Counted from the first letter of the stretch, positions 10,601 through 18,473 are shown. The stretch: 64,000 nt of DNA from Billgrantia antri (GCF_019430905.1 NZ_JAHYCA010000006.1:62001-126000), one strand, 5' to 3'. Notes: generated by a model from the letters alone, not told the origin. Numbers and translations: made by a program.

Positions 10601-11032
10601 CGGCTGGGATATCAAGGGCGAAGCCCCGTCAACGTTCACCAGGGCTTCTGGCTCAAGATTGCGCTGCCTTCCATGCTGGCGGGGGAGGCGATCAAGTTAT
10701 CCCAAAATGCGAGCCAAGGGTTCTGGGCGCAGTCTTCCAGCATCGAAGAGCGCTCCAGGCGTTCTCTTGGTGAGCTACCAGCATCGGCGGATTATGGCCC
10801 GCAGGAGATGCGCGTCTGGCAGGCTTGGCTGCCCGCCGACCTGCAAGATTCGTCGGCGCCTTTTACGCTGTCGGTCGATTATCCCGAGACACTATTGAAC
10901 TCCCCTAGTAGCGCTGACTATGTATTCCATAAGCCGCAGGCCGATGAAGGTGCTTATGGAATAGAACCAAGGGAAAGCACTGCTGTCTGCCAACCTTTAG
11001 GTCGTTTTTTTGACCTGATGATTCCTGCATGA
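7682..11032 (+). CDS. VasX-like membrane-active T6SS effector
   Basis: An 1116-residue protein; ATG at 7682 is preceded by AAGGAAG. The N-terminal 200 residues look like the toxin VasX N-terminal region (Cys-Pro-Leu at about residue 26, YTLRQLRDGWLYVWDE, later a YPCRSRIWLAYSPAQWTW segment). The middle is long and helical. The C-terminal third has several hydrophobic helices at about residues 733-755, 770-785, 830-850 and 875-920, consistent with a colicin-like pore former. VasX acts by permeabilising membranes, and cognate immunity proteins are membrane proteins, which fits the next gene. Confident for the family, inferred for the pore mechanism. Confidence 0.8.
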   Translation: MSDRQAQQDARDAEFGETPFGATGMCPLYLECAIFPVRYAIDEASSEEEATQGPHPLSDSWQQHGYPELQTRSYTLRQLRDGWLYVWDEIDRTFHEYRVEGHQFMRIPWPENINETRPDEREGDGESKPYLLYPCRSRIWLAYSPAQWTWRICEHMRSNVDARRRFMRPLNIRSAIEAPESTAHVGPLSELGQHLADITPQGAVSDFDSTTVMTRTLTQEEQQGEEETEYVTLAHKPEIDQNAVLAQVPDKDQALFVALDDPLGVVNDLTMNLVGVEMAHEQFEDETGHRLNTALVVQRLCGFDESDLPDAVRNDSDKRRRAIELLGLHYQLRQSDELSTAINRGGPFDRTIRTNASANSRQTQLAAYEAELADLGVDPPDDDDYREWKAKAIWRGDVDYEGALAFINAQQPKQERLQVHCQRCREDLTTWLDRLPTSAQALCFDGCNVIQTQALIEFTHMVSQALGASEEGQQWLTERARRRDNLLGLALFNFSPELEQALFEVARNFIEAGEADGLEVSEASSYASRANEIKAVLDLESVRNSKVFQTLAPHVRSLLDTLATAVKGPARLAWEGLAYQLLPAAGAGATITTERLARGLSQTMQAAFMHPDNVARDTQLVRDGDYDARHHRWRRDVVRLQNRIRGLRATLSRPAAPHDRAAQIRDLNGQQQQFDELMTREPKRFVARQSGSPGGPAETLGFDELREQQRLKLQAGAVATRARMQGWMNRYGGGLPLLVAGLNLLNLGATLETIEREGMDDNARQSLISGLGYTTSAVMALWVVPYWNKHAANEASIFGKPRALARAGVRQWSGPGQNAAFSRIAAKLTTRVAGMAVFGAIAAGIETAQIIGQFEQSTSSEERAALFLKGSATAAMSAVSTTQLIGALLGRLAPFAWIMAPWAAWTLAIAGVVYLFATYFANRYHREGIRLWLYRSGWGRSPNWPDDDEGRANEWRALLEALYQPTVRLEPVTRLGYQGRSPVNVHQGFWLKIALPSMLAGEAIKLSQNASQGFWAQSSSIEERSRRSLGELPASADYGPQEMRVWQAWLPADLQDSSAPFTLSVDYPETLLNSPSSADYVFHKPQADEGAYGIEPRESTAVCQPLGRFFDLMIPA

Positions 11033-11101
11033 TGGGTTGCGGCATAGAAATGCTCTACATACAGCCGCTCAGCTGTCAACTGTTTAAAGGATAAGTGAGA
11101 A

Positions 11102-11851
11102 ATGTGGTTTGTACAGCCGAGAAAAAATTATATTCCTGAGATGCTATGGGAATGTATCGATGAGCCCGAGCTTATTAGCTGGCAGGTTCGAGTGAGAGAC
11201 TATAATACTCTCGCTGCAAATTTGGCTTTTTTCGGCTTTGTTGTGATAGAAGGTTTGTTTTTTTATTACTTGCTATTTGTGGTGAGGGGGTTTGAGTTTG
11301 ACTTTTTGACGAAAGGTTTTTTTGTGTTGTTTTTTTTGCTATGGCCTGTCGCAATGAGCATGACTCACCAGACCTCCATAATCGTCTACCGCTTGACGGA
11401 TAAAGGTTATGAGATGTTTTCGTGGAAGCCGCAGATTGATTCGGTCAAGCCAGTAATGAAATGGACTGCCATCATCTCCGGCATAGCCATATTGATCGCT
11501 GCCTTTTTTGACCCTGCCTTTCTGCTTGGCATGTTAGGACCGGCGGGTTTTGGTCTGATGGCTCTAGCGATGGGAAATTCCAAGAGCTACCAGAAACTGG
11601 CTAGGGGAGAAGATCATTTTAGCGCCTCTTGGAGTGATGTGGAGGAGGTGGCGCTATGGAGAAAGCGCAGATTAATCGGACTCAGATTTACCTTCCACCT
11701 TGACAATGGTGTAACTCAGAATGGCTACAGAACACTATACTGTAAAAAGGGGGAAGAAGATAAATGTGTGGAGTTAATAAGAAAAAAAGTGTCGCGTGTG
11801 CCTTATGTCGAGAAGAAAATGGAAGTGTTTGAAGGGGGGATGGCGCTTTAG
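11102..11851 (+). CDS. Multi-pass membrane protein, likely immunity to the VasX-like effector (paralogue 1)
   Basis: A 249-residue membrane protein with about four hydrophobic segments in the first 155 residues (around 40-60, 70-85, 115-130, 135-150) and a charged cytoplasmic tail. It begins MWFVQP and shares an extended N-terminal pattern with the protein at 12222 (DEP..SWQ.R.RDYNT, THQT..I.YR.T, SWKPQIDSVKPV.KW), so the two are paralogues. It directly follows the effector gene, which is where membrane immunity proteins to VasX-type toxins lie. The gene is AT-rich compared with the effector. Function is inferred from position. Confidence 0.6.
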   Translation: MWFVQPRKNYIPEMLWECIDEPELISWQVRVRDYNTLAANLAFFGFVVIEGLFFYYLLFVVRGFEFDFLTKGFFVLFFLLWPVAMSMTHQTSIIVYRLTDKGYEMFSWKPQIDSVKPVMKWTAIISGIAILIAAFFDPAFLLGMLGPAGFGLMALAMGNSKSYQKLARGEDHFSASWSDVEEVALWRKRRLIGLRFTFHLDNGVTQNGYRTLYCKKGEEDKCVELIRKKVSRVPYVEKKMEVFEGGMAL

Positions 11852-11912
11852 AAGATTTGTTCGGTGAGAATTTAATGAGGCTGGAAAGAATAGCAAGAAT
11901 ATCTGCCTGCAT

Positions 11913-12047
11913 TAAGTCGCAGTAATCGAGCCATCACCGAGCCTTCACAGAAAGGCCCTGGCCCTGCTATTGCCTGAAAACAGCTAAGCGGGGCGGAAAA
12001 TTCATCTATCAGGGTAGGCATAGAGTGTCTGCCCCGGCGGTAGCGTG
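11913..12047 (+). repeat. Terminator-ops intergenic module, copy A
   Basis: First of five related modules in the array. It begins TAAGTCGCAG, passes through a weakened hairpin (GAGCCTTCACAGAAAGGCCC) and the conserved CTGGCCC...GCCTGAAAACAG...GGGGCGGAAAA block, and ends with CTGCCCCGGCGGTAGCGTGG. Copies B to E share the same order of blocks. Confidence 0.8.
12036..12047 (+). promoter_or_regulatory. ops element (RfaH recruitment site), copy A
   Basis: Exact GGCGGTAGCGTG. This 12-mer is the established operon polarity suppressor, which pauses RNA polymerase and recruits RfaH. It lies 175 bases upstream of the next gene, in an untranslated leader, on the coding strand. Confidence 0.75.
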
Positions 12048-12221
12048 GTGGAATCTGTTCACTTGTGGCTGAAGGCTGGATCGATTCGGCTTTCTACAAA
12101 CCTCGCGCCGGAAGCGGAAAGAAGGGGATCGAGCCAAATAGCGAGGAAGGTCGGGGCATCAGAGCGCCAGCCCGCCTCGAACTCATGGTGCCTCTTACCC
12201 CTGAAGAGGAAGGATAAGGTC

Positions 12222-12950
12222 ATGTGGTTTATCCAACCCAAGCAGGACTATGTAGCCCTGATGCCCTGGAAGCATGCCGATGAGCCCGCAGTGATGAGCT
12301 GGCAGATTCGAGCTCGGGATTACAATACGTTTGTGGCTAACCTGGCTCTTATCCCAATGGGATTAGTGTGTTTGGGGGGTGCTTATATGGCCTCCCTGTT
12401 TGCACAGACATTACTCGGCTCTTTTTTGCTGGGGTGGGGGATGTTTCTATTTGGCATACTCATTGCGATGAGTATCACCCATCAAACCACAATTATTATC
12501 TATCGATTTACGGAGGCGAGTGCCGAGGTCTGCTCGTGGAAGCCGCAGATCGATTCCGTCAAGCCGGTGTTGAAGTGGGTGTCAATAATCCTTTTGCCGA
12601 TAGTCGGTGTTGTTATTCTGATGGATCCTGGGTTGGCTATTACCTCCATCGGTCCGCTCGGCATCGGCTTGATGGCCTGGATGATGGGGTCGTCGGATGA
12701 GTATCAAAAGATGCAACGAAACAGTCGGCATGATGAGATGGAGTGGAAAAAAACGGAGATCATAAGGGTCTGGAGAAAGCGTAATATCATTTCATTGACC
12801 TATCAATGGAAGCCCTACAGCAAGAACTCTCGATACAGGCCGCTTACCCACCTTGTTTATTGCTATGGCGATGAGCTTGAAAAGAGAATTCAGTTCTTCA
12901 GGAAACATCTTCCCGATGCGAAATACGAAGAAGGGAAAATCAATATCTGA
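12222..12950 (+). CDS. Multi-pass membrane protein, immunity-like paralogue 2
   Basis: A 242-residue paralogue of the 11102 gene product, with the same MWF.QP start, DEP..SWQ.R.RDYNTF motif and SWKPQIDSVKPVLKW motif. It has about four transmembrane helices and a basic tail. The ATG at 12222 is preceded by GAAGAGGAAGGAT; the longer open frame upstream from 12045 overlaps the ops leader and is not used. With no effector of its own beside it, it looks like an orphan immunity gene retained as protection against a different allele of the toxin. It is preceded by module A and followed by module B. Confidence 0.6.
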   Translation: MWFIQPKQDYVALMPWKHADEPAVMSWQIRARDYNTFVANLALIPMGLVCLGGAYMASLFAQTLLGSFLLGWGMFLFGILIAMSITHQTTIIIYRFTEASAEVCSWKPQIDSVKPVLKWVSIILLPIVGVVILMDPGLAITSIGPLGIGLMAWMMGSSDEYQKMQRNSRHDEMEWKKTEIIRVWRKRNIISLTYQWKPYSKNSRYRPLTHLVYCYGDELEKRIQFFRKHLPDAKYEEGKINI

Positions 12951-13098
12951 GTAGCTTTAGTGGGCGCTAGCAGAACTTCAGGTTCGGATAGCATGGTCAT
13001 GCCTTCAAGCGAGCCGTTTATTTTGGCGGGCTGTAGGTGATGCTGTTGTCCTCAACCGAGGCCGTTCGAACGTCACCTAAGATCATCCGACTGCGTTG
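12951..13098. other. Unassigned AT-rich spacer before module B
   Basis: I see no open frame, strong hairpin or recognisable motif in these bases. They may be decayed remains of an earlier cassette. Confidence 0.4.
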
Positions 13099-13230
13099 AG
13101 TCGCAGCGATCGAGTCAATCATCGGGCCTTTATACGGCCCCTAGCCTCGCAGTTGCATGAAATAGCGCCGCAGGGCGAAAAGCGTCAGATATGAGGGCAA
13201 ACGTCAAGCGTCTGTCCCGGCGGTAGCGTG
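13099..13230 (+). repeat. Terminator-ops intergenic module, copy B
   Basis: Begins GAGTCGCAGCGATCGAGTCA, contains a hairpin CGGGCCTTTATACGGCCC, then GCAGGGCGAAAAGCGTCA, and ends GTCTGTCCCGGCGGTAGCGTG. Same block order as copies A, D and E. Confidence 0.8.
13219..13230 (+). promoter_or_regulatory. ops element (RfaH recruitment site), copy B
   Basis: Exact GGCGGTAGCGTG on the coding strand, 140 bases upstream of the small coupled reading frame at 13371. Confidence 0.75.
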
Positions 13231-13370
13231 GGGAGATTCTACTCATGCGAAGCACCGTTAAAAGATCGCAGGGACATTCAGCTGCAATTTGTGAAACGAC
13301 GCAGATACCGCTGCGCCCCAGCCGGCGTATTTTCCCGGGCCCGGCCCCCTTGGAGGAGATGCCCAGAGAT

Positions 13371-13442
13371 ATGTCAGAAATACTGACTATCGAGGAGGCA
13401 AAGGATGACTACTGGATCAAGGAAACCCTCGATGTCGGCTAA
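13371..13442 (+). CDS. Tiny reading frame overlapping the next gene, copy 1
   Basis: Encodes 23 residues (MSEILTIEEAKDDYW...) and ends 11 bases inside the following gene, in another frame. A 23-residue relative of the same length and position occurs at 17234, with the core DDYWIKE conserved. Both have a second in-frame ATG 9 to 12 bases upstream next to GGAG. The conservation of frame, length and overlap in two copies supports translation, probably coupled to the downstream gene. Function unknown. Confidence 0.5.
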   Translation: MSEILTIEEAKDDYWIKETLDVG

Positions 13443-14427
13443 CGAAACCATTGACGACTACTACGCCGACACCGCCTATACCCCTGCCAAACGTCAGCAG
13501 TGGGAGGCGGCCAATCCTGAGCGGGATACCATTATTGGCTCGCGGTTATCTTGGAACCGCCGGACCCAGGATAATGGGACAAATGAGGAGTATGGCTATA
13601 AAAATATTGGTATCTCTCAGCGCTGGGAGTTTCAGCGAGTTGAAAAAAATTTAGAAGGTGATGATATTTTCAAAGGCATGAAGGTGCGTTATGACTATAA
13701 AGGTATCATGCCACCTAACTATACGGCTGTGGCAAAATTTCTGCGTGTTGTTATGGCTTTTTCGATTGGATTTTTTTTCTTGTTCATCTTTGGCTTTTTT
13801 TTTCTTGTGGCTGTTGATTTGTTTTATTGGTTGTTTGGTAGAGGTGGTGCTGAAGTATTTTATACAGCCTTGTGGATGAATCTATGGCTATGCTTGCCTG
13901 TAGTCGTGGTTTGTTTGTTTACCTGGCAGGGGGGGCGATATTTGGAAAAAATAAAGCCGACGGTTTTTTATGGTATGAGAAAAGCCCCTCTCTGGCAGCT
14001 TAACCGGCAAACGGGGCTTTTCACTATCTATGATCCAAGGAATGCCTGGAAACAACGCTTGGAAGCGCCTTTCTGGGAGTTCGATGCCTATCTGCAAAGC
14101 TCCCCCGATACACAAGGCAGCGCCACCTACTCACTGATTCTCTATCACCCCTTTCAGCAAATCCGACAGAAGCTGGATGCCCAATTTCCGCCGACCAAAA
14201 TGCCCGGCGAACTCATCGCCGCCTGGCAATTCCTGCAGCGCTATATGGATGTTTCCCAGCCGCTACCCGATGTACCCGCCTTGGAGATTCACCGCCACAA
14301 GGACCCCACCACGGCGGCGGCTGATCAGCGGCGAGGTCGCAACCCGCGCTACTGGCGAGACATGGACGAAGCCAGCGTAAAGAAGATCCAGGAAGAGAAG
14401 TACCGCAAGAATATCCGCCTGCGCTAA
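13432..14427 (+). CDS. Membrane protein of the T6SS array (cassette protein X, intact copy)
   Basis: A 331-residue protein beginning MSANETIDDYY, with start overlapping the tiny frame upstream. Residues about 105-180 hold two hydrophobic helices rich in Phe. The C-terminal cytoplasmic part contains RQTGLFTIYDPRNAW, APFWEFDAYLQS, a conserved ATYSLILYHPF segment and a basic tail ending KNIRLR. It resembles membrane proteins often beside T6SS immunity genes (possibly DUF6708; recalled, not checked). The duplicate at 17295 is frameshifted. The N-terminal half is AT-rich while the C-terminal third has host-like base use, so recombination in the conserved 3' part is plausible. Confidence 0.6.
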   Translation: MSANETIDDYYADTAYTPAKRQQWEAANPERDTIIGSRLSWNRRTQDNGTNEEYGYKNIGISQRWEFQRVEKNLEGDDIFKGMKVRYDYKGIMPPNYTAVAKFLRVVMAFSIGFFFLFIFGFFFLVAVDLFYWLFGRGGAEVFYTALWMNLWLCLPVVVVCLFTWQGGRYLEKIKPTVFYGMRKAPLWQLNRQTGLFTIYDPRNAWKQRLEAPFWEFDAYLQSSPDTQGSATYSLILYHPFQQIRQKLDAQFPPTKMPGELIAAWQFLQRYMDVSQPLPDVPALEIHRHKDPTTAAADQRRGRNPRYWRDMDEASVKKIQEEKYRKNIRLR

Positions 14428-14517
14428 GCCGCAGCGACCGAGTCATTCACCGGGCCTCCACAGGGAGGCCCTGGCCCCTCTGTTGGCCTGAAACAGCAAA
14501 GTGGGGCGAAAAACGTC
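14424..14517 (+). repeat. Terminator-ops module, copy C, with the ops segment deleted
   Basis: Nearly identical to copy D up to GGGGCGAAAAACGTCA (8-bp stem GGGCCTCC at 14452-14459 with GGAGGCCC at 14464-14471). It then joins directly to CGGGTTACCATGGA, losing the roughly 78 bases that in copy D hold the ops element. The gene downstream is a pseudogene. Confidence 0.75.
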
Positions 14518-14546
14518 ACGGGTTACCATGGAATGAAGGACGGTCC

Positions 14547-15085
14547 ATGACCACTACAGCCAAGGAACAGGGAGCTCCCGCCATGGCGCTGCGCGCTGGC
14601 GAGCATCTGACACGCGGCCCCAACGAGCTCTATAGTCTGAGCCCCCGACCCATCTCCCTGGGGCCCACGGCGGGCGGCGGGGCGGACGTGGGACGTCTGG
14701 TTCATCGCCGCGACCAGGCAACCCTGGATCTGCTGCCTATCGTCAGCCGCAACGGCATGCTGGCTTGGGGGGGGCGGCAGTTGGGGCGGTGCTTTTTTTT
14801 GTCTGGGCCTCAGCAGTCTTTATGGTCTTTTATGGCAGCTTTACCCCGATTTCTTTATCCGCGGTTCCGCCCCGGTGCGCTTTCACCGCCAGCGCCGCGA
14901 GGTGGCCTTCGTGGTGGAACGCCCCGGGCGAAAGGTTTTCTTGCCGGCTCCCAGCGCGCACCTGATGTACGGCTTCTGGTTTGCGCTGTTTTCCATGAGT
15001 GGCTCTGTAACGTTGGTCAGTCTCGGTGGACTCGGGGGCGAGATGCATATGTTCGGTCGCCAGAATCAGGTAACCGCTCTTGAGT
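14547..15085 (+). pseudogene. Cassette protein Y, copy 1 (frameshifted, internally deleted, truncated)
   Basis: Starts MTTTAKEQGAPAM, nearly identical to the copy at 18474. At 14767-14774 it has a run of eight G; nine G would lead into the hydrophobic helix VLFFVWASAVFMVF, as in copy 2. About 80 bases present in copy 2 are missing near 14845, which shifts the frame again. The homology stops near 15085 at an IS30 remnant, after the GGEMHMF segment. No tract length would restore a full protein, so this copy is dead. Its leader has also lost its ops site. Confidence 0.75.
14767..14774 (+). repeat. G8 homopolymer tract in pseudogene Y1
   Basis: Eight consecutive G after GCTT. The equivalent place in copy Y2 has ten. 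In both copies nine would keep the upstream and downstream frames together through the first membrane helix. Confidence 0.8.
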
Positions 15086-15605
15086 TCGAGGAGGTGCCGA
15101 CGGCCGAGGCATTGCCCTTGCCCTTGATCAGGTCGCCTTCCCAATGCCCTGAATCAGCTCCTTTCTCAGCTCACCGACAGGCAAGGCGTAGATGGCACTG
15201 TAGATCGTTTCACGGCAGACGTAGGCGTCGCGAAGGTCAGGAATCGTCATACGCTTGAGCTTGCCGCTGATCTGCCTCGGGAGACAAGCGCTGACGCAAC
15301 ATGTGCTGAATCAAGGCGAACCGAGGGCTTCCTGGGAGCAGCTTGCGCTTTGGGCGACAGCCTACTCGGCGATCATGGCGATACTGTTGAGCGTGTGAAA
15401 CGCGGTATCTGCCATCGGACGAGCGATTGCGTCGTGTCTCTCGACTGATCGTCGACGGGGATCGCTCCAGCAGGTCCGCCACCTCTCTGATGCTCAAGCC
15501 TTGCTCCAGGCTGACTTGGATCGTGGCGCGTTCTTCGATGCAGAGTTCAGAATAGGACATGGGGTCAACACCTTACCGGATTGGTCAGGTGTTGCACTCA
15601 GAATT
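15086..15605 (-). mobile_element. IS30-family element remnant
   Basis: On the minus strand a frame starting at 15560 encodes an IS30-type transposase N-terminus: an HTH with IREVADLLERSPSTISRE, then RYRVSHAQQY. Further along, in other frames, come YVCRETIYSAIYALPVGELR and then WEGDLIKGKGNASAVGT, which are successive IS30 transposase motifs. The segments are out of frame and partly deleted, and the catalytic end is missing. The sequence AGGTGTTGCACTCAGAATTTG near 15590 is probably the right terminal inverted repeat. The left end is lost at the junction with pseudogene Y1. Confidence 0.75.
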
Positions 15606-15655
15606 TGCGGCCAAGTAGTTTTTGTCGAACTTTTGACATGATTGAGGTGCTGTTT

Positions 15656-16915
15656 ATGCAAGTCTTTTTTCTTATCTTGGCAGTATTGAGCCTGGTTTTT
15701 ACTATCTCTTCTATGAAAAAGGTGGCTGTATCAAAAATACTAAGAAAGCGAAAGTTGAAAAGTTTCGAATGTCGTCAGCTCGGAGAAAAAGAGAAGGTTG
15801 TAGCTAGCTTGGGTGTGGCGTTTACAGGGGAGCTTTACCAGGGGGGAGGCGCTTTTAGTATTGAGGGTGCGGTGGAGAGATTGAACTTCTACTACCGAGG
15901 CTTTCACACTGAGACTCGATATTATCTGGAAGGGCTGGAAGTCATTTTTCCTTTTGATGCACTTGACCATATAAAGGAATATAATCAGGCTGAGGTGGTT
16001 GATGTTGGCGAAGGCAAGGTGGGAGTGATTTCTCTAAATGGCTCGTTTGATATAGTGGACGCTGCAGAAAGACATAATTTGCACTTTCGTATTGCTTTTT
16101 TGGAAGGCCGCATTGGAGTCTTCGAAGATCGTTTTAGTGATTCGAAAGATAAAAAAATTGAGATTTTGAAGGTTTTTGAAGACTTCGATAAAACCTACTT
16201 CCCTAAAAGATACGACAGTGAAAGCCTTGCTTTTGCTTCAATGCACTTGTTTGGTATTTTTGCATCTTTGATAGCTTCAGGCGCAACTTTTGTTGGTTTG
16301 CATGATTGGATGTTGGGGTTTTGTTTTCTTTTGCCTCTTCCTGTTTTTATTTATTTTATTTTCATCTTGGCTCCTAAGAGCTTCAATAAGGACTATCTAG
16401 AGGGAAGCAGGATTTATAAAGTTAAAGGAGACTTGAGCTTCTCAGGGAAAGGCGTTCATGTTGCAGAGATTGGCCCTGTCGACCAAGTTTATCTACCTCC
16501 TCAGTGGCGTGACGTTATGCCTGGCAAGATTTGTGATCAAGTTTTTTATTTGTTGGTGAATTATTATGGTGGGTGTGAATTGTGCGGTGTAGAGAGGTAT
16601 ACTTCAAAGGAAGTTCCCTTGGTTAGCAAGAAGTGGGTGCTATTCGCTGGGCCGGCGTATGTTTCTATGCTCTCCCTTTTTATTGCTCTATTGTCTATGT
16701 ATTTTGTCGATTCTCTCCCGTTTCTTTCTTACCCTTGGAAAGATGTAGGTGAGGTTGGTGGTGGTAACTTTGTTCTTCTATTTGTAGTTTTTTTTGGCTT
16801 TGTTGTTTTTTTGGCCACCTTTCCTGTTTATTGCTTTCTTCTCTCTAGGTATAGGAAAGGTGTTTCTTTTTCTCGCAAAAAGGCCAGGCTTGTGATTGAC
16901 TGTTTAATTAACTAG
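15656..16915 (+). CDS. IgaA/UmoB-like membrane protein, short form
   Basis: A 419-residue protein; ATG at 15656 follows GAGG, while ATG at 15638 has no ribosome site. It has an N-terminal helix (residues 1-20), a soluble domain, two helices near 190-240, a second soluble domain and two C-terminal helices. Several segments match the order of IgaA, the inhibitor of the Rcs envelope-stress phosphorelay: RYYLEGLEVIFP, VGVISLNGSFD, and IGPVDQVYLPPQW. IgaA is about 710 residues, so this is a shortened relative. The gene is very AT-rich and lies between two insertion-sequence remnants, which suggests transfer. Family assignment by eye only. Confidence 0.5.
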   Translation: MQVFFLILAVLSLVFTISSMKKVAVSKILRKRKLKSFECRQLGEKEKVVASLGVAFTGELYQGGGAFSIEGAVERLNFYYRGFHTETRYYLEGLEVIFPFDALDHIKEYNQAEVVDVGEGKVGVISLNGSFDIVDAAERHNLHFRIAFLEGRIGVFEDRFSDSKDKKIEILKVFEDFDKTYFPKRYDSESLAFASMHLFGIFASLIASGATFVGLHDWMLGFCFLLPLPVFIYFIFILAPKSFNKDYLEGSRIYKVKGDLSFSGKGVHVAEIGPVDQVYLPPQWRDVMPGKICDQVFYLLVNYYGGCELCGVERYTSKEVPLVSKKWVLFAGPAYVSMLSLFIALLSMYFVDSLPFLSYPWKDVGEVGGGNFVLLFVVFFGFVVFLATFPVYCFLLSRYRKGVSFSRKKARLVIDCLIN

Positions 16916-16931
16916 ATGGTTTTCTGGGTAG

Positions 16932-17075
16932 TTAGGGAGTAAGCGAACCACGAACCCCATCTGCCCACGGTAGCGTCCCTTTCCAGCACCAGGGCAGCAG
17001 TGGGCTGAGGTCGTCAGTCTCGCTGAGGGTGGGCAGGGTCTCGAACACGAACTGCAAGTAGTCGTAGGGTGACCC
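16932..17075 (-). pseudogene. IS66-family transposase (TnpC) C-terminal remnant
   Basis: Read on the minus strand, about 45 codons encode SPYDYLQFVFETLPTL and then LSPLLPWCWKG, ending at a TAA at 16932-16934. The PY.YL..VFE.LP...LLPW pattern is the C-terminus of IS66 TnpC. The rest of the element is absent. Confidence 0.65.
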
Positions 17076-17221
17076 GGACGTCGACTCTTTCAGCCCGATT
17101 TTGGCCTGAAATCGGCACCTGTGGCCTGAGAATTCAGTGGCTTAGCCAATTTTTCAACGTCAGCGAAGGTTGTCCGCGCCCCCTCTACGGACTTATAGCT
17201 CTGACGCTGACACTGACGGAG
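17076..17221. other. Spacer between IS66 remnant and the second X cassette
   Basis: No gene or repeat module can be supported here. The terminator-ops module found before the other cassette genes is missing, probably lost with the IS66 event. Confidence 0.4.
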
Positions 17222-17233
17222 ATGTCGGACGAT

Positions 17234-17305
17234 ATGTCGGACATTCTCAGCGTCGAGAGAGCTGAAGATGATTACTGGATCAAGGAAAGGCTCAATGTCC
17301 GCTAA
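17234..17305 (+). CDS. Tiny reading frame overlapping the next gene, copy 2
   Basis: Encodes 23 residues (MSDILSVERAEDDYW...), the relative of the frame at 13371, again ending 11 bases inside the downstream gene. A second ATG at 17222 adds four residues. The residue pattern MS(D/E)IL(S/T)(V/I)E.A.DDYWIKE is conserved between copies while the bases differ at several places, which favours coding. Confidence 0.5.
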   Translation: MSDILSVERAEDDYWIKERLNVR

Positions 17306-18288
17306 AGACAACGTCGGCGACTATTATGCCGAAACTGCCTATATACCCATCAAGCGTCAGCGGTGGGAGGCAGAAAATCCTGAGCGGGATACCATTATTG
17401 GCTCTCGGCTTTCCTGGGATCGCCAGACTCGGGATAACGGGACGAAAGAAGAGTATGGCTATAACAATATAGCCATTTCTCAGAGTTGGGAAGATCAACG
17501 GGAGAGAAAGAAACTAGAAGGCGATGATACTTTCAAAGCCATAAAGGTATGTTATGACCATAAACGTATTATGCCGCCTAACTATAAGGCAGTGGCAAAA
17601 ATATTCTATATGATCATGGCCTTTGGAAAAGGTTTTTTTCATGGTCATTATTTTTTGTGCTTTTTTCTTCTTCTTGACTTTATTGTTTTTAATATTTGGA
17701 AAGTGGGATTTTGAAGAGTCAGTTGGTGCTGTTCTGACGGGTGGTGCTATGATGCTTCCAGTGGTTTTTATAACTTTTGTGACTTGGAAGTTTTGTGCAT
17801 TGCTTAATAAATATCGGCCTGATATTTTTCTTGGAATGAGAAGCTTTCCCCTGTGGCAAATTAACCGCCAAACAGGCTTGTTTACTCTTTACGATTCTAA
17901 GCATCCTTGGGAGATTCGCTTGGAAGCCCCCTTCTGGGAGTTCGATGCCTTTTTTCAAAGCACCCCCGATACCCAAGGCAGTGCCACCTACTCGCTGATC
18001 CTCTATCACCCCTTCCAGCGAGTCCGGCAGAAACTGGACGCCCAGTTCCCGCCGACCAAGATGCCTGGCGAGCTCGTGGCCGCCTGGCAATTCCTGCAGC
18101 GCTACATGGACGTCTCCCAACCGCTGCCCGATGTGCCGGGCCTTGAGATCCACCGCCACAAGGATCCCACCACGGCCGCGGCGGACCAGCAGCAGGGTCG
18201 CAATCCACGTTACTGGCGAGACATGGACGAAGCTAGCGTCAAGAAGATCCAGGAAGAGAAGTACCGCAAGAATATCCGCCTGCGCTAA
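17295..18288 (+). pseudogene. Cassette protein X, copy 2, one-base frameshift at a T7 tract
   Basis: The first frame begins MSAKDNVGDYY and is aligned with copy 1 up to MAFGKGFF. A T7 run at 17633-17639 then carries it into a premature stop at 17714. With six T the frame continues as FFMVIIFCAFFFF and on to the same KNIRLR end, giving 330 residues against 331 in copy 1. All other positions are open, so this is a single-base lesion. It may be slippage (reversible), true decay or a sequencing error. The last 330 bases are about 90 percent or more identical to copy 1. Confidence 0.75.
17633..17639 (+). repeat. T7 homopolymer tract at the frameshift in X copy 2
   Basis: Seven T between GG and CATGG. 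Removing one T joins the upstream and downstream frames without any other change. Confidence 0.75.
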
Positions 18289-18422
18289 GCCGCAGCGACC
18301 GAGTCATTCACCGGGCCTCCACAGGGAGGCCCTGGCCCCTCTGTTGGCCTGAAACAGCAAAGTGGGGCGAAAAACGTCAAGCATCAGGGCAAGCGCCGGG
18401 CGTCTGTCCCGGCGGTAGCGTG
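18285..18422 (+). repeat. Terminator-ops intergenic module, copy D
   Basis: The fullest copy: TAAGCCGCAGCGACCGAGTC, then the GGGCCTCC/GGAGGCCC hairpin, then GCCCC...GGGGCGAAAAA inverted repeat, a spacer, and GTCTGTCCCGGCGGTAGCGTG. The first 90 bases are almost identical to copy C. Confidence 0.85.
18411..18422 (+). promoter_or_regulatory. ops element (RfaH recruitment site), copy D
   Basis: Exact GGCGGTAGCGTG, 52 bases upstream of the ATG of cassette gene Y copy 2. Confidence 0.75.
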
Positions 18423-18473
18423 GGGTTCATGCGTAGCTTTGGCATTAACACGGGTTACCATGGAGGACGGTCC

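Noticed and set aside
12045..12221. N-terminal extension of the second MWF protein
   Set aside because: It would overlap the ops element and encode residues unrelated to the paralogue. The ATG at 12222 aligns with the paralogue start.
16970..16982. Sixth ops-like site (CACGGTAGCGTCC)
   Set aside because: Only part of the 12-mer matches and it lies inside the IS66 transposase remnant, where it is explained by coding sequence.
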